From Gracilaria domingensis (taxonomy: Eukaryota; Rhodophyta; Florideophyceae; Gracilariales; Gracilariaceae): a DNA stretch of 64,000 nt. The stretch lies in NCBI GenBank assembly GCA_022539475.1, contig VCMS01000016.1:1-64000 (forward strand), in the 5' to 3' direction. The position numbers and the translations under genes are program-made. The notes under the pieces were generated by a model. The model saw nothing but the letters and a program-made list of their open reading frames with translations, did not search any database and was not told the origin of the DNA. This document shows positions 9,209-21,200 of this stretch, in pieces. Position 1 is the stretch's first letter, and the number at the start of each line of letters is the position of its first letter.

Positions 9209-10188
9209 ACATTAAGGGCTCCATCTTCTACATGTTCACCTTGTGGTGCCTTTTCTTGTGATCCTGTGTTACTTCCGAGATCGTTCATGTCCATTTCCTT
9301 GAACTCCATATCCCCTTCCTCGCATTCACCAACGAAGCAATCGCTAATAGACCCCAATCTTCGGCTCACACTGTCAATAAAAAATTGTTCTTTCACAGTG
9401 AGGTAAAGTCTTCCGTTCGACGGCATTCGATATCCAAATGTAGCCTCTCTCATGTCATTACCAAGAACCTTAGTGCAATCTTCCGTTGTCGTTCCAAAAT
9501 TATGAAACTCGCTGGAATTGGTCCTCAAGACACGTTGCCTAACATCCCCCAGAACATTCTTTAAACACAGAGGTAGCAGTTCGGCAAACTTCTTTGTAAA
9601 CAGTTTCTGTCTCTGGCCACCCCTTGACACATCCGTACTTAGAAGGCTCACAACCGTCAACACCCAAGCGTCCAAACGTGCGAGCAACAGTATTGTGCCA
9701 TCTAAAAAGGTGCCCGTATCCTTGTCTTCCACATCATACCCAATAAACTTCTTCAGCACTTGTACCCCGACACGGTTTCGGAAGAACAAGTCTTGATCTT
9801 CCGTCGGCATATCCTCGACATTGTCCGCATTGGAGTACTTTAGACGAACAAATCGGGCTTTTCTCCACCATGAAGTGTTCGGTACACCATTTTCGTCAAA
9901 ACGCAGTATGTTCTCCTGCGCTTCCTTCAACTGCATTGTGAGTTCGTCAGCATTCTCTTCTACCAGCTTTGTTCTTCTCCAAATCAGATCGTACCCCAGG
10001 AGGAGAAATAGTTTATCCCTCGTATTTCTCTTACGAACGCCCACGACGTCACTCATGGTCTGCCGCATTCTCTGCCTAAGGCACATATCTGCACAAAGTT
10101 CCAGTATACACCTGTCGGTAAGAGATGCTTTTCTAATACCTTCCCAGCTCAACTCCTTCAACTCGCTTTCAACCATTTTCTTCAGCAA
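9205..10188 (-). CDS. Unrecognised 327-codon frame of X2, probably 5'-truncated
   Basis: This convergent frame ends within the transposase stop codon; the two stops share TTAA. The codon at 10,188 is TTG; the first ATG is four codons later. The frame begins only 14 bp from the rearrangement junction, so the true N-terminus is probably lost. Composition is that of a soluble protein with mixed helices and an acidic tail; I recognise no domain. Many EnSpm elements encode a second, DNA-binding protein next to the transposase; a comparable role is possible but unproven. X3 lost this gene. Confidence 0.5.
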   Translation of the reverse strand: MLKKMVESELKELSWEGIRKASLTDRCILELCADMCLRQRMRQTMSDVVGVRKRNTRDKLFLLLGYDLIWRRTKLVEENADELTMQLKEAQENILRFDENGVPNTSWWRKARFVRLKYSNADNVEDMPTEDQDLFFRNRVGVQVLKKFIGYDVEDKDTGTFLDGTILLLARLDAWVLTVVSLLSTDVSRGGQRQKLFTKKFAELLPLCLKNVLGDVRQRVLRTNSSEFHNFGTTTEDCTKVLGNDMREATFGYRMPSNGRLYLTVKEQFFIDSVSRRLGSISDCFVGECEEGDMEFKEMDMNDLGSNTGSQEKAPQGEHVEDGALNV

Positions 10189-10201
10189 AGCGGCCCCCCC
10201 T

Positions 10202-10972
10202 CGTCTGTGTTCTGCAAAGTGGAATGTAGTCTGTTCGCTTTGGAAACTAAGCTAGTTTTGGGGCTATTTGGGGCGCGCGAGGGGGTAGCAGAGGCTGGCA
10301 CTCAAAAAATTAAGAAATTTTGGAATATTAAATTCCATTTCGCGCAGTTTAGTTCTTGGGTCCCCTAGTTTTTGTAGAGGTTCTACTTCGCCGCACCACC
10401 CCATTCACTCTTTTCCGCGACCCTCTATCAAAACTGCACTCGTGCTAGTTTGCGTTTCCATTTTCTCCCATGTTGCAATGCCAATCGCAACTCATCCCAC
10501 CTCAATCATCCCATCACTTCTTCCCAGTCCACACCACCCCCGCTATTTACCCATTTCTCGCCCATCACGCGTTCATTTTGTAGAAGTCAGGTGCACAACT
10601 CTCCCCCTTCTCGTATACCCGCCTCGCCCCAAAACGGCTTCAAATCCCTCCCATCCTTCTCTCCTCCTGTCCCCTCAGAATCCCCTTCGCAGTCCGCGCT
10701 ACCTCCGCCGCACCCCTAAACCCAGTCACCACCGGAGCTCCCACTCCCTCCCGCGGCACCTCCTCCACCACCTTCTTCATCTCCTTACGCCTCTTCTTCA
10801 GACGGCTCTTCCCATCCCCGACCCCACCACCCTTTGTCATCGGTGTCACAGGAGACCCCTTCTGCACCGCCACCCTTCCCACACTTCCCTTCTCCGTCTT
10901 TCCCTCCACACCTCCTTTCACCGTCTCCTCTTCCACCAATCTTTGTCTCTTGCACAGCTCCTTCACCTCCTT
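10202..10972 (-). mobile_element. Inverted P-family right end, truncated (R2)
   Basis: Reverse-complement copy of the right end seen at 1-754 and 38,588-39,356. The terminal CGTCTGTG is at 10,202 and abuts X2. Similarity stops at 10,972, exactly where the gag frame of the LTR fossil is cut. It keeps the 3' half of the accessory gene (10,640-10,966). It is either a separate truncated element in opposite orientation or the right end of X2 flipped by an inversion. Confidence 0.75.
10640..10966 (-). pseudogene. C-terminal remnant of P-family accessory coiled-coil gene
   Basis: Encodes the final 108 residues of the 309-residue protein at 37,989-38,918, with a few substitutions. The 5' two thirds are absent because similarity to the family ends at 10,972. 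It has no start of its own and is unlikely to be expressed as a normal protein. Confidence 0.65.
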
Positions 10973-12720
10973 CTAGGCTTGTCCTTTAAGGTAGAACTGG
11001 AACAACCACATGGCAGCCCCTTCGGAAAAACCATTCTGGTCACAGGCGATCTTGAATTTCTGCAGAAACGCAATCACCGCGATGGGATCCTCACCGGTAA
11101 ATACAGTATCACCCATCTGAAAGCTGAGTTTCTTGTGATGCTTAGTAATTTTCTGAGCTACCGCACCGGTGTGGTCAGAATCCTTGTTCCGTAATCTGTA
11201 GGTCCTGTAATCAATCGCTTTGGTGAACAGGTCGTTCAACGGCTGAATTACCTCCAGGTCCGAAACGGTGTCTGATTCGGTAACAGAATCATTCCTTCTT
11301 TTCCTACCCTTGCGGGTTCCCTTAGATTTTCTTCTAGACCTCTTAGTTTTGTTCCTTCTCCTTCTCTGACCTTTACGGTCGTCCTCCGAGCACTCTGAAT
11401 CGGTATCTGAACTCGACGAAGTAGAACTCGAATCCCATTTCCTCTGCCTACCTCGACGGCTCTTCTTTTTCTTACCTTTATGGTTTCTTTGCCGCTTATC
11501 CTCCGAGTCAGACGAATCACCCTCAGGGCTACCTCCTCCGGCACCCTTTCGAGCGATACAAATTGGTTTGGGCAAATAGTAACCGGTCGGAACATCTGCT
11601 GCCGAGCCCTTGCGGTCACGTCCCAACGAACCCTTGTGGTCCCCACTGTCAGCTGGTAAAGACTGAGAGTATTGTAGCGAACCCCTCGGGACCTCATGAG
11701 GCGTCGTGCCTACTATGTTCACCCTGGATGGTCTTCCTTCTGCGTACCCTTCGGTAATCCATAGGTCTTGAACCACGCGGTATATCTTACCTTTGGCGTC
11801 CGTCCATAGATACTCGCGCACCATTTTCGGTAAGATTGCCCTAACTTCTACAACCACGCGGTAAATTACCACTCGGGTAATTGTGTCCACGTCCAAAGAG
11901 GGCGCAGCTGTTCCACCTTCAAGGTCAACCTTATTGGTTGTGGCATCCTTCACCACTTGGGTCACGAGATTTCTGGCTCGCTCCTCAAGACGAGGCCAGA
12001 TCTCTTCAACCATTTCACCATAAGGGTTGACCTTCACTGTATCCGACGGCGCACTCGCCACCGGGTCGCCGGGACGGACAGCTTTACCTCTTGGGTTACG
12101 TAGCAATTCCTCCGGGTTATCCAAAATTGGTTGTACCGAAGGTACAGAAGGTCCACCTGCAAGGCTTGAAGGGGCACTAGACCCTTGAATAGACCTCTTA
12201 TGTTTCACCATTATTTGGCTGACAGGGGTAGCCAATTGTTTTCCTGGTATTCCAACTACCGAATTGGTTTGAATCCCTTTCGTCCTACAAAGGGCTTCGT
12301 TTCCAAAGTGGACACGACAAAAACCTATTAGGTGTTATCCAACAACAAGCTTCTAGGTCGGAAGACCAAAATATGTCGTATAGCCACGGGCGGTGTTCGT
12401 CGGTTGTGGGGAGCCAGCGAGGGCTCAACCTATAAGGTACGAAGTAGGAGACGAACCACGACCATAGATGAGCACCTGAATACCAAGTGGTACAGTAGGT
12501 AGGATTGCTAGCTGCGGCCGTATCGGAAACAGCAAGCAAGAGCGCAAGCGTACGTACAAGACCTTAGCGGTGGTAGTTCTTAACCAAAAAGGCAGTAGTT
12601 TACCAAGTTGGTGCTTACCTTACAAGTCGTAGGAGAAGCGGACCTCGGCAGCGCCTAAGCATGGCTGCCGGGTCAACGCGATCTCACACACGTGTCAGAC
12701 CTATTGTCTGATGCACCACG
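10973..12720 (-). mobile_element. LTR retrotransposon fossil, gag end
   Basis: Minus-strand remnant of an LTR element, probably Ty1/Copia- or Ty3-like. The reading frame at 10,973-12,235 looks like Gag: a low-complexity N-terminus, a very basic Arg/Lys/Ser middle, and a C-terminal segment with FTGEDPIAVIAFLQKFKIAC, the kind of block found in plant and algal retrotransposon Gag proteins. The region at about 12,240-12,720 should hold its leader and part of the LTR; exact LTR borders cannot be fixed because no second LTR copy is visible. The element is broken and incomplete, cut by the P-family fragment. Confidence 0.55.
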
Positions 12721-15128
12721 TGCGTCTCTAAAATATCTACATAATTAAATAAATTATCTAAAGTAATGACTAGTTAGTAGAATGTCCACAAAGCCGTCAA
12801 GTCAACACCCACGTGGTAGATCTGTAGCACATTACCAACCGGTTAATTCCTCCTCATAACCCCTTTGTAGCAGAACCATTAGGTAAAATCCATTGTACGA
12901 CATTGGCCCATGCATGACCTTCTACGGGTGCTAATTAAGATTAAATTAACCAACGGTTGAAGACTCCCATGGGAGATGCATTTCATAACTTCAAGTGCCA
13001 CGTGCACTGATGCATCGCTCATGTATGAAGAGCTTCTTCGTCAAACACCCTCAGGATCGGGTTTGCTCTACAAAAACCTTCTCAGAAAACAAATTCAAGT
13101 CGTATCCCCATTGGTGTTTGAAAGCACGTTGCAACCCTGCGATATTCGTCTTTAGGGTGGTTGGAATGAGATCTTGGTTGTCTGATTTCCGCGTCGCAAT
13201 GAATTCGACAATAACCGCATTAACCCGTTTCAGTTGTCGATCGCATCAGGAGGATGTGTCTTGGGGCAGACTGTGTCCACTTTCAGTTCGGAACAAATAT
13301 ATAGAGGTGAGACCAACGGCTTGTTTGCTCAAGCTGCAACGACGCCAAGCAGCTGTTTTCTTGTCCTTCAGCTCTGCAATTAGTTTCGGCCTCAGCAAAT
13401 TGAAATCCTCCACCACGAATTCTGCGAATGCGTAAAAAGAAGTTTGTGTGGACTCTGCAGTGTTTTTCGAAGTATGCAGATACATTAAACTCTGGGTTCC
13501 GCAGATACAGCTGGCTCTAATTGCGATTGGGGTCCATGAAAGTGTGATGCAGTCCAATGTCGTGGCAGAGATATAAAATTGAAATGATACTTTTCCAGCG
13601 ACTCTGTTGTAAGAATAATGATGGCATTCGTGAGATTTGGACCGTTTTGGTTTTTGAGAGAGGAAAATATAGGTGCATATGCTGATCGAGAAATGATATT
13701 GAGTGAACTGCTGACTTCAAAGGATGAAACGTGACTTTTATTAGACTCTCCGATGATGGCGTTCATGTGGCTGGTAGAGGGTAAAGAATGATGCTCTGTG
13801 TAGGAAAGTCGCCGGAGTCATCGTAGGATTCTGTGAACGATGACGCGACGTTCATGGTGCGGTTGCCTGTGCAGGACAAAGCCTATCATGCTCCATGAAA
13901 GAGTACTATGGCAGTTTTGTTGCACAGGAAGAAAGAAACTTCATGGTTGCGTACATTACGTGATGCGCAGCTGTCTGTTGGAGACAGACAGCTGTTGCAA
14001 AATTTATCACTGAAGAAAGCATCTGCAGAACCTAATTGACAAGCGAGTTATCAACCAAGAACTTGCGAAAAAAATTACGCCTTTTGGCTTGCTTTTTTAA
14101 GATTCGCTGCGCTCGCACCCAATATTGCGGCCTCGGTCCGCAATTTTCTCGCTCGCCCCGGTTGATAACTCTTACTTATTGTGATGCAGACAGACAAGAT
14201 AACGTGCAAACGATGTTGTGAAGTAAAGAATTTGCAAAACCAGCGCAGGTGCGGTTTATCATTTTATACGTGAACTGGGCAATTCAATCTTCTACTGCCT
14301 GGAATGTGTAGCATGAATATTGGCGACGAAAATCAAACCGTTAAGTTGATGCTTAGGCCAAATTTGTATCACAGATAAATATTTTCATTTTTCCAGAATC
14401 AGAATTTTGCGGACGACGAAAATGACTGGTTTAAAAATATATTTGAAAAGCAATGCCATCGAGCTGTTGGTAAAGATCAATAAACATTTATCATGACATG
14501 GAAAAAGAAAATTAATTAGGTTTAATTCTTTCAACTTTGTATTCGATGTATATATTGTTGACAAAAATGTACTACGGACTACGTAGTACGCAGTGGTTGC
14601 GGACTGTAGTTTGCGATACAAGCGTCGAATAGAACGTGAATTACGTGATCTTTTCATGGCTCCTAACAAATGCCTTACTAGAAAACAAGCTTTTTTGCTT
14701 TAAAAGGCAGACAAGAGATGGCAGTGACAGGCGGCATAGCTCTATTCCTACTTCACAACGAGGGAAAGCAAAAAACACTTAAAGAGATGAGAACGGATTG
14801 AGAAACATTAATAGTCGGTAAGAGTCTACATTTTGTTGTGTTATGCTTTTCCGTACATATAGAGGGAGAATTTCTTTGCTCTATTAGTTCTTACAGCTTT
14901 CGGGTATCCGATACGCATGAGGAAAAGCTCAATTTCTACATCACGTTACGCCTGATTTTGAGCGAAGCTTATTATATGGGAATATTTTATCGAGGATGAG
15001 GAGCATACGTACAACGTAGTAAACGTAGCTTAATAGAAAGTCCCCTTGCTGTGTGCTAACGATACTGACAATCGAATGCAATATGGCTAGTAGGAACCGG
15101 AGCTGACGGACACCTCCGATCGGTACAG
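12721..15128. other. AT-rich gene-poor stretch
   Basis: About 2.4 kb with only short frames on both strands and no recognisable protein. It contains a perfect 11-bp-arm hairpin at 13,968-13,994 (CAGCTGTCTGT, 5-base loop) and a small inverted-repeat unit at 14,045-14,171. Otherwise nothing that I can support. Confidence 0.5.
14045..14171. mobile_element. MITE-like unit
   Basis: A 127-bp segment bounded by perfect 12-bp inverted repeats, GAGTTATCAACC and GGTTGATAACTC. It has no coding capacity. Size and ends fit a miniature inverted-repeat element, but only one copy is in the window and no clear target duplication is seen, so a chance hairpin cannot be excluded. Confidence 0.35.
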
Positions 15129-15130
15129 TA

Positions 15131-17301
15131 CACCCAGTTACCGCAAATAAAGTGGGTTCAACAATAGTGTGGGTACCCTTATTAATGGGGCCCACACTAT
15201 TGAAAGTATCTCAACCTGAGAGGGAAAAAGATATATTGTGGCCCATATTATAATTGCCTCAACTGGAATTAATGTAGCCGTTCCAGAGACTTCTATACGC
15301 GCCAAAACCGAACAGCAGAAATATATAAGACAAAGATCTTTGGTACATATCATTATTGTTCGACATCTTGTTCCCCAGATCCAGGAAAAACGTTCTAATG
15401 GCTATTCCAACCTCAGGCTCTCCAATCGTAGCAGCCTTCCAAAGAGCGCAACAGCGCTCTACTCAAGCCACGAGAATCACAACCAGCACAACGACAGCAC
15501 CTCTGCCAGAATCTCCAGCGAGCACCACTCCTTCTCCTGCCCAACCTTCATGTTCAGCTGCGCCACAGCAGCACCAGCTGCATCACGTGCTGACTATCAA
15601 TGATAGGCTCAACATTCTACGGTGGATGCTGAACACCTCTGAGTCTGAAGGCCACAAGAAGATTCCTTCTAAAGCGGTGAAGCAATTTCCAAACTTATTT
15701 CGCGGCAACGTCAAGGCTAACCTCCAGAAAGCCAGTCGCTTATGGAGGACAAGAGCTCAAAAACTCGACGCAGCAGGCGAACTTTGTCATTCTGTTTGCA
15801 CTACGATAACAAGAAACACAGTTCTGAGCTTAAAGCGCGTCAATTTGAAAGCATTATCCGGACGTGGTCGCAAAGTCAGACCGTGGGTATTTGCTTTACA
15901 GAAAGATATGTTGCTCGAGTTTGACCGTCTGCGAAAGTTGGGAGCTACGTTTAATTGGAAGACGCTCCATGCGTTAGCCTTTCACATGGTTGAACCGTCA
16001 ACCAACGATGCATATCATGCAAATCTGGTCGACGACAGATCTAACAAGAACATCAAGACACTTATAACGAGGAGATGGATTCAACATTTCACAGATAGAT
16101 TTCGAATTGTAAGCCGATCGCACACCGGCAAGCATCTTCTCTCTCCTGCAAAAGAAGAACACATACACCAAGAAGTTGCCTTTCATTTAGTTCAGCTGAA
16201 ACGAGCATTCGATTCAAAAGAACTGGAAGAAGATAATGTGGAAAACGCCGATGAGACCCATTTTTGTAATCAACGTAGACAATGGAAAGACCCTTGGATT
16301 CTGTGGCGATGCTGAAGTGAAGTACGCAGATGTCGTTTCGGGTGTTGAGGGAATGACAATGGTCCTTCGCATAAGTGGCGGACGAGACGCGCAAATTGAA
16401 CCTACATTCATGGTGTTTCAAAAGAAAGCGAGGAGCTATCCAATCCGAGGCGTATCTGACGATGTTTGTAACGTTTCCTACCGCTCCGGACCAAAAGGAT
16501 GGATGGACACAACAGTTGTGGCGCAATGGCTTTCAGAGAAGAACGTAATTAGAAAATTGACCAACGACCGAACAAGAGTGCTCTACATGGACAACTGCAG
16601 TGGTCATAATATGACTAAACCGTTTGCACGCACTGCGAATAACATAAAAACGAAGATAAGATACTTCCCGAAGAACGTTACTCACTTGATACAACCAGCC
16701 GATTCGTTCATCATTCAGAAATTAAGCAAGCTTGAAGCAGACGCTGGGAGGCATACAAGATGGACATGATCGCAAAAGGTAGGTGGTCGTCTTCCGGTAA
16801 AATTGTTAATCCCGGTAAGCATTACTTCCTAAACCTGGCACGGTTGGCCGTGAACGATGTTAACGCGCAACGCGATGTTGACGGTTTGACTTTTGCTTGC
16901 AAAGCTATGATTCGAACTGGAATGGCTCTAAACGTAAATGGTATTTGGGAAGAGAAGCAGCTTTTTCCAAAGCTTAAGGCTATTATCTCCAAACACCGGA
17001 ACCATTTTGAGGGAGAGGAAGTCGGTGCTGCAGAGAGTGGTAATCTCAACGATGAGGGCTCCGAGGTGGAGGTTGGACCGGTCGCAAGTGCTAGCGCACG
17101 AGCACCAGCAGCGCTGGAGTAAAGGTATTCTTGGCCACATTATTTTTGTGTGTTTTTTTTTAACGTGGCCCACGTTGTATTCGCTTGTACCTCAAATACG
17201 TGGGTACCTTGAAACTTGTGGGCCACACTATAATGGGTGTCGACGAAGCTCAAAAAGAGAGCAGATATAGTGCGGCCTACTTTATTTACGGTCACTGGGT
17301 G
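15131..17301 (+). mobile_element. Tc1/mariner-superfamily (pogo-like) transposon
   Basis: A 2,171-bp element bounded by inverted repeats CACCCAGTTACCGCAAATAA (left) and its near-complement ending CGGTCACTGGGTG (right), each flanked by TA (15,129-15,130 and 17,302-17,303), the target duplication of this superfamily. A second inner inverted block around TAGTGTGGGTACCC/GGGCCCACACTA is also shared by both sides. The interior carries one transposase gene with frame breaks. Confidence 0.85.
15398..17122 (+). pseudogene. pogo-like DDD transposase, broken
   Basis: Starts at the ATG at 15,398 with a Ser/Thr/Pro-rich head, then a helix-turn-helix region resembling CENP-B/Tigger (RRWIQHFTDRFRIV), and the catalytic core: first Asp in ENADETHF, second in LYMDNCSGHN, third in IQPADSFI. 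The DDE_1 spacing is right for pogo-like enzymes. The frame shifts near 16,270 (next to a T run) and again near 16,735, so the protein is not made from one frame. The tail is acidic. The two shifts are either real decay or base-call errors at short runs. Confidence 0.75.
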
Positions 17302-17303
17302 TA

Positions 17304-17439
17304 CCTTTGTACACACCTGATATCTACACCTACATATGTGACGGAAGGAACTTGAAGGTCGAGTCACTGAGATAATATCATGAACTGTATGACGACATTT
17401 GAAACGTGATCTAATTTGACAAATCCATTCGATTCCACA
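17304..17439. other. Short spacer between the Tc1-like element and MULE A
   Basis: The 136 bp between the TA duplication of the Tc1-like element and the GTTTACAAG duplication of MULE A. It shows no frame or repeat. With the sequence after 45,403 it marks the pre-insertion target. Confidence 0.6.
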
Positions 17440-17448
17440 GTTTACAAG

Positions 17449-17685
17449 GGGTTGCGGCAAATCTACGCACTGTGTAGTATGTAGAATTGGAGCGCCAGAA
17501 CCTCCCTGTAATTGAAACAGTTCCTCCCCAGAACCTCTGTCACCTCGACACCCCCGCAAGCCAGTAAACTCCCGCCCAGTTCGTCCCTTTCCCCCAAAAC
17601 CTCTGTTCCTCGCTCCATCATTGGCCACACACTAAGATCGGGCGTGACAGCCCTACTCCCTCCATTGTCACCACTCGGTGTGTAT
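17449..17685 (+). repeat. Left TIR of MULE A
   Basis: About 235 bp whose reverse complement occurs at 23,262-23,390 joined with 45,299-45,394 on either side of MULE B. The match fades past CTACTCCCTCCA. A few substitutions separate the arms, so the insertion is old enough to have diverged slightly. Confidence 0.85.
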
Positions 17686-18253
17686 TTCGAACTTTCCCAT
17701 TTCAAAAAGAGCGCGCTTTTGCTCTCAAATGATAAATGGTAAAACCAGCCGTGGAACCCAACTGAAAGCTCAGAAAGCCGACATTACCATCCTTCCCATC
17801 CTCAGAGCACACGAGCATCTTGCTCTGCTTTGCTCACGGCATCTTTAAGCATGCCTGCAGTGTTCCTATCGCATTGTGAAACACCAATTGATAAACACGG
17901 ACATGGTAATTGTGGTAATCGCTGTCTCTTGCAAATCATTGACGTACTTCTGTTTGCCAGACGTTATCCTTTACTGACAAGCTTTACTCTGCCTCCGCCA
18001 CATTACATTCATTCTATCTTCTGTACTGGTTGTCTGGATTGTCTACAACACTCAAAGCCCTCTCAATGGCATTCTACGGTGTAACAATTGCTGTCGAAGC
18101 TTGATCATCGACTTGTGTATTAGATGTTGGATTGTTGCGTTCCGAGTAAGGACCACGATCTACAGTAATACATTGTGCTTGTGGTTCTCTGTTTTGTGTT
18201 CCTTTTTGCCTTCTTGCAGGAGATCCCCGTTCCAGAAAACACTTTTTTCGCTT
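17686..18253. other. 3' flank of MULE A gene inside its left end
   Basis: Non-coding region between the left TIR and the stop of the MULE A gene. It holds a short polypyrimidine stretch but no supported gene. Confidence 0.4.
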
Positions 18254-21200
18254 TCAAGAACGACCTAAACCTGCATTCGGGTTTTGTATGTTTTCCAGCT
18301 CCCTATTCACGGACAGTACTAAATTAGAGACAGTTGTGGGTGTTGGAAGAACGACTTGAGATTGGTTTGGGTACCTGCCATTGTTAAGTAGCTGCAGCCC
18401 CTCACGCAAGTAGTTCTTTAAGCTATCAATGGCCACTTGCCCGTATGTTTGTGCGATTCGATGCATTTGGTCAACGAGTGCTTTGCAGTCGGAATAAGTT
18501 GCATACGACGTAATTTCGTCACTCTGAAGCCTTCGCAGCGTCACTCTTTGATTTCCGGGCTGTTTGGTTTGTCCGTTGTTTTCAGGGTTGGCTGTATCGT
18601 CAGCATCTTGCTGTGGCGGAGATTGTCGCCCAAGTCTCGACTGTATTTCGCTTTGAAGCTCTGTGTGCGGTGTTCCCATCTTGGAACGAAGTTGCAGTAC
18701 GTGTTGCAATGTCCACGAATTAGAATCACGAAGCCAGTAGTCACGCCATATATGCTCGATGCGAAAACGGTTTGACACTGCTGTTCGAATTGCCGGCCAA
18801 CGATCGCAAACCTCATTGAAGACCGTGAATAACCTTGTGATGTGCGCACAGGGAAGGCCCCAAGCAGTCGTATCGCGACAGCTGCAATTGGCAGTAACGC
18901 CCTCCGTCTCATCTCGAGCAATCATCGCGTTGAGTAGATACGCGTTGTAAATTTCTGGGTTATTTGGGTCGGCATTGTATGCTCTACGGATAGTGAAAAC
19001 TGCCAATGGTTTTTCCGATGATACTTCCAGATCCTCCTTTTCCAAGTCAAAATTAAACGGGGCATCTCGTGTCGGGAGCACACTAGCATCCATAACTTGA
19101 AAATAGACGGAGAATCGAACACTATTCTCGAGGAATTTGCTGATGCTATAAGGTGTAAAATCTGGACCATTCGATTGGAGGTAGCATCTGTGAGCGGAAG
19201 CCCTGAGGTAACGCGCTTGTTGCGGATGCCGTGTCACCAATTGCAGGCTTTTGGCTTCGTTCTGCTTGTAGTCTTCGAGTTATGCTCTGCATAACCAGAG
19301 GCACCTCGGAAAAAGGCACATTGTTAGAAACGATATATTGCTGGTACCGTTTGTGAGAGGACTCTGAAAAGCCACTCCCCTGGAAGAAGAAGCGACGTGG
19401 GAGCGCAAGATTCTTCAGGCAGCGGACCAGCATCTCCGGGTTCTCATGGTACAGGAACTTGTACCATCTTGGTAGTGCAGAATTAAAGTTGGTAAAGAAC
19501 CGTACCTCCAGATTGGAGCGTTTCGTGTAAAATTCTTCTATGGTCGTACTGTTTCTCAACACATGTAACGCGTCTCCCATATCCTTCGCCCATGATGACC
19601 TCTGTATGTGTTTGCACCATCGCTCGGTGTTTGGGGCTTGGTTTTTGTTGAGATGCCAGTCATCCAGCGTAATGGACGATGGGGGGGAATACTTTCCGTA
19701 TGGCAGAAATTAATGCCACGCACTGGTCTATCGCGAAGCTGCACGGTGTTACACTATAGCACTTCTTGAATCTCTCAAGAACCCATATAAAACTCAATTC
19801 AGTTTCGTTGATTATGTACCCCATAAAGTAAGTGATGAGGTGCCCGTTGTTATCCCTTCCATTGAAAGATATTAGAGGGAGATTGAAACGGTTGGCTGAT
19901 GATTTACAATCAACTGCGACCCCCGGAACAATGCCGAAACGTTCATAATCCGTTGTCCACTCCATCAAACACCAGGCAACGAATTGAAGCCCGTCGTCGC
20001 TCCCAGTCCTACAATAGAGTTTGTTACTATTGTTCTGGGAGTGGACCTCGATCAGATTTTGATATAATCTGAGAAACTCCTTCTGTTTCGGATAACGTGA
20101 GTCGGAAATGTACTTGAGCCGTCTCCGGAACCGTGTCCTATCTACCTGGATGCCAAACTTGTCCTCCACAAGAGCCAGTACTGTTCCCTGCCGAAGATGT
20201 AGATTCCTTCTTAAATGATGGGCCTCACGTTCCATGCTCGGCGACAATTTTCCCACTATGGAGGAACTGTTTGGCTCATGATTATGATACGCCTTTGCGA
20301 AGTTAGGGACAAACGCATTTTGTTCGCCAACAGCAGAAACCTTCACTCTTCGTACTTTGAATTCATAAGGACAGTTGTACTGCTCATGGCTCGACAAGGA
20401 GCATATGAGATACCCACGATTTAAAACCTTCCGCCCTAGCTCCTCGCCATACTTCGAATCTCTTATACACAACTTGAAACCATATCCCTCGGCAATGTAC
20501 TGCAGATGCTGCAGCACATCCTGTGAATGCGCATTATTAACCTGCTCGAGGTATGCAACAAATATGTGCCTAACACTATCCTCTTCGAAACTACCTTCCA
20601 ATTGGGAAGATGTAATTGACTCCTCCTCTTCACTGCCATTAAAACTTTTGGCGAGTTGCGATGAGTTCAATTGCAATGCATCTGAAGAGTTACCTTCAGG
20701 AGCTTCTGCAGAAGTACCTAATTGTGGTTGCGTCTGCAATGCGTACCGAAGACAAGAGCAACCGTGTTGTTACTTGGTTAGAATTGTGTGCCACAAGAGC
20801 CAAAGATAGGATAAGTTCTTACCGAATTCACAAGTGATACTTCTTTCTGGAGTTTCCTGTGCTTCTCCGTGACGTCTAGCACAGAACTGTCGTCAGATGA
20901 TGGAGGTTGCATAGTGGATTTCGACTTCTTCTCATTAGAACCTCCCTCTCCAGTACTGTCCTCTATTTCAATAATCTCTGCTTTGCGCCCCATATTGCCC
21001 TTCTTTCTACCCATGGATACATCTCTATCGACATGATTGTGACCCGAAACCATTTTTTGTACTTCCGCAGGACGACTAGGGATAAGATCATCCATGAAGT
21101 CTTTGTCGCTATTATCTGCTTCTCTTGATGTGGGTTTCAGAGCGGGAGGAGTGTAGTTAATAAAAGGAATACGAAACTGATCCGGACAGTTCTTCAATAT

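Larger units (their letters stand above)
4196..10201 (+). mobile_element. P-family EnSpm/Plavaka-like DNA transposon, copy X2
   Basis: The left end (CGTCTGTCTCTTGCAGATGC) is identical to that of X3 at 25,451, and the two copies stay nearly identical for about 4.6 kb. X2 cuts the chromodomain frame. It contains a hairpin-rich 1.8-kb leader, an intact transposase (+) and a convergent 327-codon frame (-). The expected right end is missing: at 10,202 the sequence passes straight into an inverted P-family right end. The right boundary is thus a rearrangement junction, not a normal terminus. Family assignment rests on the transposase. Confidence 0.75.

Noticed and set aside
12993-13557. Overlapping plus and minus frames of 146 and 103 codons
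   Set aside because: Neither shows a domain or a repeat elsewhere in the window; kept only as part of the gene-poor stretch.
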